64,000 nucleotides of DNA from Bradysia coprophila. Taxonomy: Eukaryota; Arthropoda; Insecta; Diptera; Sciaridae. The notes beneath the pieces were generated by a model, which was not told the origin of the DNA, searched no databases, and was given only the letters and a program-made list of their open reading frames with translations. Shown here piece by piece: positions 44,057-56,384 of this stretch. The position numbers were made by a program, and so were the translations under genes. The number at the start of each line of letters is the position of its first letter. Position 1 is the stretch's first letter. The stretch covers positions 1,488,001 through 1,552,000 of the forward strand of contig NW_023503493.1 in NCBI RefSeq assembly GCF_014529535.1. Reading direction: 5' to 3'.

Positions 44057-44122
44057 CAGAGAAATGATAACAGATGGCGCTGCGGTATGACGGCAGAAAC
44101 GCCATCTGTTATCATTTCTCTG
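44057..44122. mobile_element. 66-bp minimal MITE, CAGAGAAATGAT family
   Basis: CAGAGAAATGATAACAGATG and CATCTGTTATCATTTCTCTG make up most of the element. Compared with the 135-bp copy at 1406-1540 it is an extreme deletion derivative. Confidence 0.85.
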
Positions 44123-45246
44123 TAAGCGAGCCAATCTTAATCTATCTGAATCAAATCAAAATGCATCCCTAAATACACTAAACAGAAAGTCTTCCAGCCA
44201 AAAACAGACATTTTCATTCAATGAATTTAGTGCAAATTGATGTTAACGAAATCTCCCATCAGACAATATCGTCAACACATTGTACAAATTCGCTTTATAT
44301 GGAAAAAGCGGAGGAGCACGTACACAATAATGTAGTAAGAGAGTTGATATATATCCATTTTGCTGTACATATATGTGAAGCCTGGGACGGGAAAGATTTT
44401 TATGGAGTAACATTGCTGTAATAGACTGACAAAATCTACATATTGTCGTGGGGAAATGGCATGTGTTGCATAAGATCGGTTCTTTTTTACTGTAAATGTA
44501 AACAGAAAAAAAAACAACAACCAGACAAATAGAGAAGAAGCAGCAGTCATGGGATACACGACACAAGCATTACACATTGAAATATATTTATTTCGTTAAC
44601 TGTAATGTGATTGTTGATTTATTCCTTTCTGCTATTGACGAAGCAAAAAGATGTGTGCTACAGCTACATTTTCAAATCCGATAAGTAAGTGTAGCGTGTT
44701 TTGTTGTTCAATCGGGCCATATTTAATCTGATATCGGATGAGTGCATTCGGTTATAGTTAATACCGCTCCAAACGTAATTCTTAAATCTTGCTATTGTCA
44801 ATATCATAAGCCGTTGGAATGCATGGATTGGGGAGATGTATCTTGAGGTTTTGAAAATGATTGTTTGATAAATCTTGTTCGGAGGCGTCAACCGTTTCAT
44901 TTGTTCAGGACAATTTTGAATGATTTCTATTTTTGCGTAGAACGAGGCAGTTAAACCGACATGCCACTGGGATGTAACGGTAATAAGATAGCGTCTCAAT
45001 AATTTTGTGCAGGACATTCCAAAGTTAGCATCGTCAGTCATGAGCCCATAACCTGTACGTTGTGTTGGTTATAGTTTGCGGTGACAAATCAAACGATCAT
45101 TTTTCTACATAAGCAAATGCCATACCACTTTTTGACGCGACGGAGTGGCTGGTTCGTTACGTAGCACATTTGTGACACTTTGATGGTGAAATTCTGCCGT
45201 AACAACCATTTTGCATAAACTTTTTCCCTTGAATGCTATTGACAAT
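44123..45246. other. Stretch without firm gene
   Basis: A 125-codon minus-strand frame (44664-45041) begins with ATG but shows no signal peptide, domain motif, flanking splice consensus or nearby promoter, so it is not called. Confidence 0.4.
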
Positions 45247-46844
45247 CCCAACAAAGATCTCTTCGAGAAAAGTGTGACGCAGTCTTTGAAGTACAATTTC
45301 TAAAATGAATGATATCGCTAGAGTTGACGCTTTCAGCTTCGTTACGCAAAAATTAAATTTTACACCCAATTTTAGTTCAAACAAGCTGGCTTAGTTTTTC
45401 TCATCATCTGCCAAATAATTAAAAAAAAAAAAAAATTGACTGGAAACAACCAAAATTTTACCAAAAAAATCTGCGTCGCATGTGGCAGATAAATTTTCTT
45501 GCTGGTCTGTTCCTGAACATTTGCCACTTTGCGACGTAGATTTTTTTGGTAAAATTTTGGTTGTTTCCAGTCAAATTTTTTTTTTTTTGTAAAAATTATT
45601 TGGCAGATGATGAGAAAAACTAAGCCAGCTTGTTTGAACTAAAATTGGGTGTAAAATTTAATTTTTGCGTAACGAAGCTGAAAGCGTCAACTCTAGCGAT
45701 ATCATTCATTTTAGAAATTGTATTTCAAAGGCTACGTCACACTTTTCTCGAAGAGATTTTTGTTGGGATATCAGTCGTTTTAGAAGTTTTAGAACACTGC
45801 TTTTTATAACAGTTTACAACAGAAATTCGGAAATTTGGCAAAATTTGAAAATTTGACGAAATTCAAAAATTTGACGAAATTCGAAAATTTAACGAAAATC
45901 GAAAATTTGACGAAAATCGAAAATTTGACGAAAATCAAAAATTTGACAAAAATCAAAAATTTGACGAAAATCAAAAATTTGACGAAATTCGAAAATTTGA
46001 CGAAAATCGAAAATTTGACGAAAATCGAAAATTTGACGAAATTCCAAAATTTGACGAAGAAAGTAATTCTCTATCTGCCACCATTCAAGAAATATCTCCA
46101 AAACCCCAATTGACCCACCCATTTCCAACTTTCGACATTTTTCACATATGTCCCTCTGTTCTACTCGAAAAACTCTGAGACTTTGCCGAAGAAAGTAACT
46201 CTCTATCTTTCATAACCCAAAAAAATATTAGTCCTTTCATCCTACGCTCGAGTAGCTCAAAATTTGGTCACTCTAATCACTCTAGCTCAAACGAATCTGA
46301 CCCGATTTTTTTTGTTCGAATCGTGCTACGAATACCTTTCATTTGATGGGTCACGCGCCTCTGTAGGTTTCAATACAGCGAAGCTACAGCCGAAAACGCG
46401 TTCCCGACCCTCGAAAACCACACTCAGAAACCACTTCGAGGCCAATAAAACAAAATTCTGGTTTTTCCTGGGATAATGGCGTATCACATTTTCATTTTTA
46501 TGTCCACCCTGAGGTTCCTGCAAAATTTCATGGAGATTGGCTGACTAGTTTCCGAGATCGACCGTCGATAGATAGACAGATAGATAGACAGAAACATACA
46601 GAGTAAGTTGAAAGACCAATTTCAAAACGATGTATCTCCGGTTAAAGCTACATAGTCGAGTGATAGCTCGTTTTGCTCGTATTTGAAGCGCGAATAAGAT
46701 AGAATAAGATTTGTGGTGATACAGGCCAAAGGAAAGAAACTTAAATTCTCGCCTCTATATAGTTGCCGCGTCTCAAAAAAAATTCTTCGTTCTTTTTTTG
46801 GAAGTTAGACTGCGTCAAGTCCTCCGCTAACGCTCCGGACATGA
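45247..46844 (+). mobile_element. Family A composite repeat, copy 2 (full hairpin loop)
   Basis: From CCCAACAAAGATCTC to CTCCGGACATGA. The head (to 45773) keeps a long inner loop with CTGCGTCGCATGTGGCAGAT and its partner GCCACTTTGCGACGTAGA, which is missing from copy 1. The minisatellite has about 12 units. The tail has GAATACCTTTCATTTGATGG near 46330 and a GATAGACA microsatellite near 46568. It is followed by T like the other copies. Confidence 0.88.
45838..46050. repeat. 18-bp minisatellite in family A copy 2, about 12 units
   Basis: Units of GAAAATTTGACGAAAATC with AAAAATTTGAC variants. Much shorter than the 34 units in copy 1, showing length change between copies. Confidence 0.9.
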
Positions 46845-46867
46845 TATAAAAGTTTCACAAGATTCCA

Positions 46868-46954
46868 TCTGGAGTCGGTTAAAGTTGATTTCCACATATT
46901 TTTGGGGTAAGTTTCCTCTAACGGATAGCGAAATCTGCTTTAGCCGACTCCAGA
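46868..46954. repeat. Short inverted repeat, TCTGGAGTCGG arms
   Basis: TCTGGAGTCGGTTAAAG faces CTTTAGCCGACTCCAGA, with further partial pairing inside. It starts 23 bp after the end of family A copy 2. Confidence 0.6.
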
Positions 46955-47117
46955 TACACGTAATCATTGTAAGAAATGCTCCAAATAGCTTAAACCACTT
47001 ATTTATGAGGAATGGATAACAATTCCACTCATACTGAAGGAAAGGACACTTGACGTCGTAGAGTGACCTTGCTGCAAACAAAATGCCGTAACAGATACTT
47101 GGCATTATTGTTTTGTT

Positions 47118-47274
47118 GCACACTGAGAAAAAAGTTGACGGTTGCGTCGCCAGGTAATGTAATTTTTCATACAAAAATCACATTATCTGCGACAGGTTTT
47201 TGTATGAGAAATTACATTACCTGGGGAAAGATTATCTGTCACAGGTAATAATCTGAAAACTTTTTTGTCAGTGC
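47118..47274. mobile_element. MITE with GCACTGA(G/C)AAAAAAGTT ends
   Basis: GCACACTGAGAAAAAAGTT and the right complement GCACTGACAAAAAAGTT bound inner repeats GGTAATGTAATTT and TTTGTATGA(G/A)AAATTACAT with their complements. About 157 bp, non-coding. Confidence 0.75.
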
Positions 47275-47691
47275 AGACAGGGTCAACCTGTGTATTGCAG
47301 AGGAGTTCAAGTTTCGCCGCGGAAGGTGAAAATAAAATTTTTCAAATATTGTACAATTTAGGCAAATTTTGTAAATTCCATTCTCGGTTTTTAATAGAGC
47401 ATGGAATCATCTACCAATATTGCCATTCAAAGAGTTTCAAACTCTCTTCATCTTGGACATATCACGATTTAAAAATGTCGAAATTTCGGGTTCTTTAGGT
47501 TGTCGATAGAAGCCATTTTAACACGAATCAGCTTAGAATTAGTCCATCTATCCGTTGCGATAACAATCTGTATCGAATTGACTCGTCGGTCCCGCACGGC
47601 CATGAGTGCCGGTTCTCCGAAACGGCCGGATGGATCCGCGAACTGAATGTGGTTCGAGTCCACGTTTTTTTGATTTTTACCGAGATTTTTT

Positions 47692-47938
47692 TGGTAAAAT
47701 TTTCGTTGTTTTCAGTCAAATTTGTTTTAGTAGAAATTATTTGGCAGATGATGAGGAAAACTAAGACAGCTTGTTTGAACTAATTGCGTGTACAATTTAA
47801 TTTTTGCGTAACGAAGCTGAAAGCGTCAACTCTAGCGATATTATTCCTTTTAGAAATTGTACTACAAAAATTTGACGAAAATCGAAAATTTGACGAAAAC
47901 CGAAAATTTGACGAAAACCGAAAATTTAACGAAAATCA
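47692..47938 (+). mobile_element. Family A fragment: half hairpin plus four minisatellite units
   Basis: The right arm of the head (TTGGCAGATGATGAG, TTTTTGCGTAACGAAGCTGA, GCGTCAACTCTAGCGATA) is followed by AATTTGACGAAAATCG units and then breaks off directly into a different tandem repeat. Confidence 0.8.
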
Positions 47939-48090
47939 GCTACACCGAAAGTGACCAAATTTTTCCAGCTGCCCAACATTCTCCGAAAGTGACCAAATTT
48001 TTCCAGCTGCCCAACATACCCGGAAAGTGACCAAATTTTTCCAGTTGCCCAACATACCCCGAAATAAACCAAATTTTTCCTACTATAACC
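47939..48090. repeat. 38-bp tandem repeat, about 3.5 units
   Basis: Units begin CCGAAAGTGACCAAATTTTT and end CCAGCTGCCCAACAT. Three are nearly identical and the fourth is broken. It directly follows the family A fragment. Confidence 0.88.
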
Positions 48091-48948
48091 AAAACATTCA
48101 AAAATTGTGTCATTGAAGCTCTTCAATGAAAAAAGCAAGAGCTTTTAGTTATTTTCTCCACTCGCGAGACTTTGTTGTCAAAAACGTTATGTTTACCTCT
48201 CAAAATGCAATTTCCAACTTCTTTTCCTCGTTGAACAAATAACTATTCTTTATGTTCATGTTTGTTTACCGTCGTTGACAATTTTTATAAAATGACCAAC
48301 GTACTTTACTCTGTAGCGCAATTGTAGCGTATTGTTTTTGATATCTCCGGTTTATTTGTTACGCATTGATTTATGGATTGATTAATGGCATGCACTCCAT
48401 GCACTGCACGTTGTGTAAAGAGCTTACTATTCACATGACCATAATATTAGATTAAAAACGGAACATCCGTCTCCATCATATACACAGGCATCAAAGCCGT
48501 TCCCTGCACAAAGTTCCGTTGGAGATATTAATTAATTAAAAAAAAAATCCGAAAATAAAACTTTGTAATGTACGGGCCGACGATTTTTCCGATAACTAGT
48601 AATGATAGATGTACAAAACCGTATATATGGATTGGATAATCATCACGTCGTTTTTGTTGTTGTTCTGCCACCATTGCAGTGAAAATATTATCCAACTTCG
48701 TGGCACATTTTACATCTTTGATCATTATTTCAAAACAAATTCATTCAGTCATTGCAAACGATGTGTGTGTGTGTCTAGCTAGTGAAGATACACCAATCGA
48801 AGATATATTTCACAAGTTCCAACATTACGTTCCAAAAATTCCACTCTACTTTGATATCCTTGTATTGGTTTTTTTCTAACTAACTGTAAACACGAATCTT
48901 CACTGGCCGAACGAACACGATGATCGGCTTTCATTGATTAGGCTAAGT
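48091..48948. other. Stretch without recognisable gene
   Basis: No supported exon. A frame near 48679-48879 begins at GTG, not ATG, and has no splice evidence. Confidence 0.45.
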
Positions 48949-49033
48949 ATAGGTTTGTTCCAAGGACATTTTTCATCCACCTCAATTTTCAGGTTGACGA
49001 TTGGCAATTCGTATGGCCTTGGAACAAACCTAT
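48949..49033. mobile_element. Short MITE with ATAGGTTTGTTCCAAGG ends
   Basis: ATAGGTTTGTTCCAAGG and CCTTGGAACAAACCTAT bound 85 bp. A larger relative is at 61099-61302 and partial ones are at 32195-32335 and 61425-61540. Confidence 0.82.
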
Positions 49034-49097
49034 AGGGAAATGCCACTTGGAAACTTAAGCTCAATTGTAATCGATTGTTGTGGCTTGTGGAATTCTA

Positions 49098-49498
49098 TTA
49101 CGAGCGATTACCCCTTCTCAAATTTGTAGCCTACATTTAGGCGGGAAACTATTCGTTTTTTGATGATTCCTCTGATTTAAAATCTTTTTTTGTAAAAGTG
49201 AAACCATTGGAGCCTTCAAAAATGTGTTACTTTCAAAGGAAAAATTGGTTTTTGAATGATAACTTAACCCAATTGGAGAAACCGAAACATAAGTGTACAC
49301 AATCTGTACAGGTTTCTCAAAATGAGTAAAGTTGTGATACTCACAAACCAATTTTTCCTTTAAAAGTAGCCCATTTTTGCGTGCTCCAATGGTTTTATAT
49401 TTTCAAAAGAAGATTTTCGTTCAGAGAAATCATCAAAAACGAATATTTTCCCGCCTGAATGTAGACTACAAATTTGCAAAGAAGTCCTTTGCTTTTAA
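49098..49498. mobile_element. TTAA-type foldback, fifth copy
   Basis: The arms share GTAGCCTACATTTAGGCGGG and TTCGTTTTTTGATGATTCC with the 14-, 19- and 28-kb copies. TTAA is kept on the right; the left edge has decayed to TTAC. Confidence 0.75.
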
Positions 49499-51975
49499 AT
49501 TTCTAGTACATTTCGTCATAGAATTACTAACGTCGGCGCTCTATTTGTCTTTGTGAACCAACGTCACTGCTATGACATTTCATGGCTGTCTAGATCTCTT
49601 CCAAGCGCAGGTGCAAAGTGGAGTTTACTATCAAACGTCATCCACACAGCCATGACGATTGATATTTCGATGGTGCACTTGGAAGAGACCAGAGTAAAGT
49701 TATTTCACCACAAAATAGAGCGCAAAGAATGAAATACTGACCAAAATTGTGGCGCCTCTACAGGCCAATCGAGGTTTAAAATTACCGAAATACGTTGTAT
49801 GATCGATGCACTCGCTAGTACCGAGACTAATTGTAACGCCACATCCAGTTCGTTATTATTTTTCATGGCTTCGGTGCTATGGAAGACCAACGGCCCTTCG
49901 ATCCCGGAATGACGAGAATTTGTAAAATTCGCTTCGTTCATGCAAAAGCCGTAAAACACTACAGGCATTCTTAAAGCCACATCTCATCAGGTCATGGTAA
50001 CAGTGCCAAAGATACAACCATCCTCGAGAAGCTAGTGATGCTTTTTTGCATGTACATATCTAGTGAATCATAAGCGAATTGGAAAGTAAAGATTTCGATT
50101 CATACCCGAACATGCTTAACACATGCGAGAGTGTGGTTCTACTGATACAACAGTTATCGAGACGGGAGAAAATAGGAAATTCGAACAAGAACAAAGCATC
50201 ATGTGGGCACGGTGTAAATAACCGTTTTCCTCCACAAAAGGAGACATTTTTGAAAACATCTACTCAGGACAATTCACTGGTGGGAAAGTTCTGAGAAAGC
50301 TATCACTTTCTCGCCTGAATTGTCAATAGACAAAACTTCAACAAAGCAAGTAATTTTGAGCGAAGAAAATGCGGTTACTAACGTCGAAACGCTTGGAAAA
50401 GTTTATGGACGCATTTTGTGCATTTAAGCGAGACATGTATGCACTAGCATCAGTGGCACCATGAAAAACCGAGTTTCTATAATTTTCCGCACATAATAAA
50501 ACATAAAGCATCCATCGCATCATATCGCGCCTGACGGCTAAATTACACCAACAAGACTCTCGACAACCGCTTTTATTCCTATTCCCACATTTTACACTAT
50601 ATTTTCTACAGCCACCGCACACAATAGATATATACCACACAATTCTACAGCATGTGTATCTATTCAAACAATATCTTCATCTCTTCAAAACTCACCACAC
50701 CATTCCGGGTATATCTCTCCTGCATATCTCATATAGCCATATATAACTCAATATAGAGCATAATGTGTATTGTATGTATGGATATACAACCACCACAATA
50801 TGCATATTTGTGGTTTATATTTGAAAATTTAAAATCACGAGGATGTGGAAGGAAGAATAATAAAAAACAGTCACACTCCGTGTTTCGGGGGGGAAAACAT
50901 TTTAAAATAGAAATTTTCATTTGATTTGAAACTGTCACAGTGAACGGTTAGGTGAACAAGTGGTTTTGAGATATCGCCAGATTATCGTCGGTTGGTGTAC
51001 AACATACAGATTTTTTGTTGAATTTTTTTTTTTTGGTTGATGGCGAGGGGTTGTGTGTATTAAACAATAATAAATTTTGCAATTTTGTGATTTTTTGTGT
51101 GTGGACCAGTGCAGTTCGCTTTGTTGGCTTATAAAACGTATAAATAATTGCAATGTGTGGATTTTGCGATTTTATTTTTGTCTCGCCCGTTCGATTAAGT
51201 TTTCGATGAATTGGAATTGATTACAGAATTTGAACTGTTTGCTTTTAATTTACAAAAAAGTAAAAATAAATAAAAATTTGCGTTTTTAACAAAAAAAAAC
51301 CATTTAGTGCACGAACTGATTCGAAATCCAACGGAAGACCAAGGACAACCTTTGTAAATATTGGAATCAGGTAAATTGTTTAACTCTTTAAAAAATCAAT
51401 TTGAAGGTATGAAATGACGGAGGGAGTTAAAATAGTCATTTGTATGACGTTGTTCGGAACTTTTTATTTTGCCAAGTGTGGTGCTGGCAGCCAGCGCTTA
51501 TTACTCGGAATTTCAATTTTTAAAATCTTTAAAATCTGAAATTCATAAATTTTAAAATTTTTAGAATTAATTCTAGAAAATTGTTTAAATTCCTGAAAAT
51601 TTCCTAAAAATTTTTTAAATGATCCCAAAAATTCGAAGATTTTATGAATTTTTTGACATTTCTAAAAATTAAATTCTTAAAATTCATTGAAATTTACGCT
51701 GTAAGTACGCTTTAGAACTTGGATTTTAAGTGAACGAATGACCGAAAAATTAACGAAAATCAACGCTTCCTTATATGAGAATGGGACGATTTAACTCATG
51801 GTCCCTTTTGAATTGTCAGCGCACTTACCACGTGCATTTCTAAAAATTTCTGAGAATTCAACAAAATTCTTTGAAAAAATTTAGAATTTCTAAAAAAATC
51901 CAAATAATAAGCCCGTCGAGCCGCAACCCCACAGGACAAAATAGAAAGTTTCAAACAACTACGAGAAAACATTTC
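49499..51975. other. Long stretch without recognisable gene
   Basis: It includes an inverted pair TAGATCTCTTCCAAGCGCA and GTGCACTTGGAAGAGACC (49590-49690) and a fragment of the 7528 foldback at 49985-50080. Region 50700-51370 is AT-rich with TATATAG and GTGTGT words. No exon can be defended. Confidence 0.45.
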
Positions 51976-52027
51976 AACTTGGACTTTTGTGTTGGCCACA
52001 GTTGTGATACTTCAGAATTAAAAATTG

Positions 52028-53163
52028 AAAATATCGCCTGCGGCGTAAGGAGCACATCCAATATTTAATTTCTATGAGCTTGACGTTCCATGAAAAAATT
52101 CTAATCAATAAACTAGTGACCGATTCATAACGCAACAACAGATGCAAATTCGTAAGAGGGATTCTTTTGAAAAACAGAATCTTGAAATCGGACGCATTTT
52201 CCATTGGACTTTTTTATATGTGCCTGAATTGGTATTGGTCCCTAGAACCTAAAACCACTTTCAAAAAAAATCTTCGAATCTTGTGTGGCTAGTGGGAGGT
52301 GATCTAAAACTGAAAACATGCACTTTTCTTACAAAAATTTCTCCAGTTACACGAGCCGTACAGGGTCGTGTGGGGTGTCATTAGAAAGGTAATTGCATGT
52401 ACTAATGGGAAAAATAGGGTCTTGTTGGGTTTAAAATTCATCCACACTGAGATATGTGCAGTTGAAGTTTTCAGCCGAAAAAAGACTGACAACTTGCACT
52501 TTTCTTACAGAAATTTCTCGAGGTACATGAAACGTACATAAACGTGTGGGGTGTCATTTGAAAGGTAATTGCATGTTCTTTTAGGAAAAACAGAGCTTAC
52601 AGAAGTTTGGTAGCATCTTCGATGCAATATAAGCACTTAAACATTTCAACTTCACATAACTCATCGAAGATGCTACCAAACTTCTGTAAGCTCTGTTTTT
52701 CCTAAAAGTACATGCAATTACCTTTCAAATGACACCCCACACGACCATGTACGTTTCGTGTACCTCGAGAAATTTCTGTAAGAAAAGTGCAAGTTTTCGG
52801 TCTTTTTTCGGTTGAAAACTTCAACTGCACATATCTCAGTGTGGATGAATTTTAAACCCAACGAGACCCTATTTTTCCCATTAGCACATGCAATTACCTT
52901 TCTAATGACACCCCACACGACCCTGTACGGCTCGTGTAACTGGAGAAATTTTTGTAAGAAAAGTGCATGTTTTCAGTTTTCGATCACCTCCCACCAGCCA
53001 CACAAGATTCGAAGAATTTTTTTGAAAGTGGTTTTAGGTTCTAGGGACCAATACCAATTCAGGCACATATAAAAAAGTCCAATGGAAAATGCGTCCGATT
53101 TCAAGATTCTGTTTTTCAAAAGAATCCCTCTAAGGAAGAGCAGGAAAATAATCAATTGACAAA
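52028..53163. mobile_element. 1.1-kb insertion consisting mainly of a near-1-kb hairpin
   Basis: It interrupts the left arm of the long inverted repeat at GAATTAAAAATTG; the right arm reads straight through as AATTAAAAATTGGTCAAATT. Possible short duplication AATTGA. Its main content is the palindrome 52155-53131. Confidence 0.75.
52155..53131. repeat. Near-perfect 977-bp palindrome
   Basis: Arms of about 470 bp run from AGAGGGATTCTTTTGAAAAA to the stem CTTCGATG/CATCGAAG, with a 37-nt loop centred on 52643. Differences are few (for example GTACTAATGGG versus GTGCTAATGGG). Each arm also contains two diverged direct copies, 176 bp apart, of CTTTTCTTACARAAATTTCTC followed by GGGTGTCATT and AAAGGTAATTGCATGT. 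Confidence 0.93.
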
Positions 53164-53884
53164 AGGTCGAATTTTAAGAAAGCTTTGAAACGAAACGCAA
53201 AGAACTAGATTCAATCACATAATTTCTTAAGAAAAATATTTAGATGATGTTACAGTGTGCTCAGCATGCTAGTGTGGTTTATCTGTCCTCTTTTCCGATA
53301 TTTTTGAACGTAAATGTAAGAAACCACTCAAATTTTCTATTTTTTTGAGCAGATCTTATGCCCAAAATGTTGGTCACAAGCTTTTAATCTCTTGCACACG
53401 GTAAGCCTATTATCGGATCTATTACTTCCATCGATCGAAGTATTTTTAACCTGTCACATACGGCTATTAATCTGTGATCTGTAAGGACGAGAAAACTAAT
53501 TACTGTCCTTTATAGAGTAAAATTCATGTTAAAAAAAATTGAAGTACAAGATTCGAAATCAAAATGCTTTTTTAGCGAATGAGAGGTTTCCAGCTCAAGC
53601 CGGAGGCGAGCGCTGGAATCGAATTCACTAAAAAAGCCTTTTAGCATAAGGTAGGAACAACGTTTTTCCTAAACGATATGGGAATGAAGCGACAAAGTCA
53701 CGATATTTCATCACTAGTTAGGAAAAATACTTTGATCGATGGAAGTAATAGTCCCGATAATAATGCTGTTCATATGCTTGCCGGCTGTAACAGATTATGT
53801 TGATTTTAAATCTGATACTTCAATTTTTTTAACATGCACTTTACTCTATAAAGGACCATATTACCAAAAGCTTGTCACAATTTT

Positions 53885-55074
53885 TAGACCCGTACGAAGT
53901 ACTGGGGTCATATGCGTTTACGCATACGTCCGTAACACGTCGAATTGGACTCCCTGAGTAAGGGGAAACCTATTGTGGTTGTCTAGAGATGCCAAATCAG
54001 TGAAAAAAAATGTCCGTCTGTCCGTCTGTCAGTCTGCACGATAACTTGAGTAAAACGCATCCGATTTTGAAAATTCTTTTTTTCCCGTTTGGTAATGTCA
54101 AAAGACAGGCTAAGTTCGAAGATGAGTGATTTTGGATCGACCCCTCCCGAGCTGTGGCTTAATAAGTGCTTTACGGTTTTTCGAAGATATCTCCGGACAT
54201 TCAAACGTTACACTTGTAAGTGATACGTCAAATGAAAGGTTTTTACAATACCGATCGACAAAAAAAAAGTTTATGGAAATCGGATGACCGACTCGTGAGT
54301 TAGACCCCTTGGTGTTAAACAGGCACAGGGCGGCAAGCAATTTTTGCTTGTAGGTCGGCCACATTTCAACATATTTCGTCTGTTTTAGCTTGATTAGATA
54401 GGTATTGACCGTACCAATCAGGGAAAAAAAAGTTTTTGAAATTATGTTCTCCGGAGCGTGAGCTAGGTCTCTTGGAGTGAGCTCTTATCTGGCTACTCGG
54501 CCGTACAGTGAACGTGGAGTATTTTGTCAATATCTCGAGTAAATTTTGATCGAATTTCATGAATTTTTTTTTGTTTGAAAGGTATTAACGAATGTAAAGC
54601 GTCGGTACTATTTACGGTATCCTAACAAAATGGCTGCCGGTGGCCATATTGGATTTTATTAAAAGTGATATAAAGTGGGAAAAATGGTACTTAGAGTGTT
54701 TCTGTTAACATGGAAATAATTTGTTATGTGTGTGAGGTGTTTCAGGCATTCCATATATGGACATCTATATATACCTATATGCAGCTATATTGAGCTGTAT
54801 ACAGGCATATAGAGCTATATAATAGCATATTCATCTGTGAAATGTTTATTTATAGGAAAATATAGTTAAATATAGCGGTATATAGCTGTTTAGATAGGAA
54901 TTTATGAAAGTTGACTTCGTACGGGGCTGTGCTAACAAGGCAAAGAAAGATAACGTAAGTGATTTTAAAGGGCGAATAGCTTTTCAGTAGAGAATGAAGT
55001 AAAAGAAATGAAGAGTTTCACAGCAAAGGCTTTTGATACGAATAGGTGTGTCGTACGGGTCGGCGTTAGCTATG
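53885..55074 (-). mobile_element. Family B repeat, copy 3
   Basis: Minus orientation, TAGACCCGTACGAAGTACTG through CGTTAGCTATG. It sits in the left arm of the long inverted repeat. The right arm retains the empty target (GTCACAATTTTTTTCGTCGT when reversed), which locates the insertion in a seven-T run and implies a duplication of about three T, so the ends are known to within that run. Confidence 0.9.
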
Positions 55075-55985
55075 TTTTTCGTCGTTATCGATAAGAGATG
55101 TGTTTGACAGTTTAAAAAATAGCGACCCAGTTTTTACCTCTAATTTTGTACAAGAAAAAATTCCTCTCGCGATTTTGATTCTCTTTGACTCACTGTCAAA
55201 AAAAAACGAAAAGTACACTAAGTGACAAAAAGCGAAATATTAACTTGGTGAGGAAAATAAGAATTTAGAGAATGAATTTTCTTTAACGAAAAGTGTCCTT
55301 AAAATAGGGCCTGGGAAAAATCTGACATTTCCACGCTCACATGAGTTACAAAATATGTCGCCTTTGTGACACTCGCTTACAGAAAGTTCCTTTTTTGGCA
55401 CTGTAAACTCTTTTTTCCGTGTAATCTTTCTCACTACGAAATGACAAAGAGGCAAGAAACAGTTCAATTTCGTCACAGAATTGCTTAAAAACAATATTTG
55501 TGTTTAGGTATAGAAGAGAGATTCCTTTTCGAATAATCCTAAAGAAGTAAATTTTCCAATTTAAATGGCATTACACTTCTTTAGTCCTTAGCAATAAATA
55601 AAAAAAAGAATTTCAATGAAAAGATGTTTCCATTCAGAAATTTGAAGGGTGCTCCACCAACGGTATTATACATTTTAAGACGCAGGAGGGTATCCACGTA
55701 CATTTCAATGTGTGCCATTGTAATACCAAGCAAACAATTAGTATCATTCGAATGTTTATTCACTCTCTTTTGCTAATTATTAAAGTTTCTTGTTCGGTTT
55801 CTTTTTCTTCGCGATGGTACTGGTGGATAGACAAGACATTATTTATGTACGCGCGCGGGGGTTTTTTCTTTTATTATTTTTTTGGGTAATAAAACATTTT
55901 ATATTTTGGTACAATTATTATATTGGATATGCGGCACATCCAACCAAACCGGCGATGATTTATTTAGTTTTTACAGAAATTCAAG

Positions 55986-56384
55986 ATGTATAATGCTCAT
56001 GTACAAAAAAGGGTTGCTTGCAGATATGATTTATTTGAACGAAGAAAGATGCGTCGGTTAGATCTAATTTATTACACATTCAACTCACAGAAGAAATTAA
56101 AAAAGAAGTTAGTCGAAAGTGCGAGGGGTTCTAAATTCTTATTCGATGATGGTACTTGTAAAGACAAGCTGTTGGTTGTTATAATTATTCATTTATTTCC
56201 AAGATATATTAAGGAGAGCTTTAAACGTTACACCGAGTTTGTTCGAGCGTGTAATCGCCGAGTTAATTATTCGAATCACGGTGTTCGTCTGATAACCCCT
56301 TCAATTGAACTATTGAGGATATCGTCGATAAAATGGAGCTTTGCGTATTTGATTGGAGGCATCTCGCAAACGAAAAATCTATAG
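55986..56384 (+). CDS. Unassigned 132-aa basic ORF in the core of the inverted-repeat element
   Basis: The longest ATG-initiated frame in the unique core between the two arms. The product is Lys/Arg-rich (FERRKMRRLDL, QKKLKKKLVE) with a hydrophobic patch VVIIIHLF. No transposase DDE/DDD, zinc-finger or replication motif is visible, and no promoter was found. It may be a decayed element protein or chance. Confidence 0.2.
   Translation: MYNAHVQKRVACRYDLFERRKMRRLDLIYYTFNSQKKLKKKLVESARGSKFLFDDGTCKDKLLVVIIIHLFPRYIKESFKRYTEFVRACNRRVNYSNHGVRLITPSIELLRISSIKWSFAYLIGGISQTKNL

Noticed and set aside
44664..45041. 125-codon minus-strand ORF
   Set aside because: It starts with ATG but has no signal peptide, recognised motif or promoter. 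ORFs of this length occur by chance in a window of this size.
46827..47174. 115-codon minus-strand ORF with hydrophobic segments
   Set aside because: It runs through a short inverted repeat (46868-46954) and part of a MITE, so coding function is unlikely.
47575..47675. Possible tRNA (GTGGTTCGAGTCCAC looks like a T-arm)
   Set aside because: No matching acceptor stem, D-arm or A-box was found upstream; the hairpin appears fortuitous.
53983..54560. Conserved short ORFs in family B (also 13275-13529 and 16695-16961)
   Set aside because: Conservation reflects recent repeat copies; the frames have no domain and are not preserved end to end.
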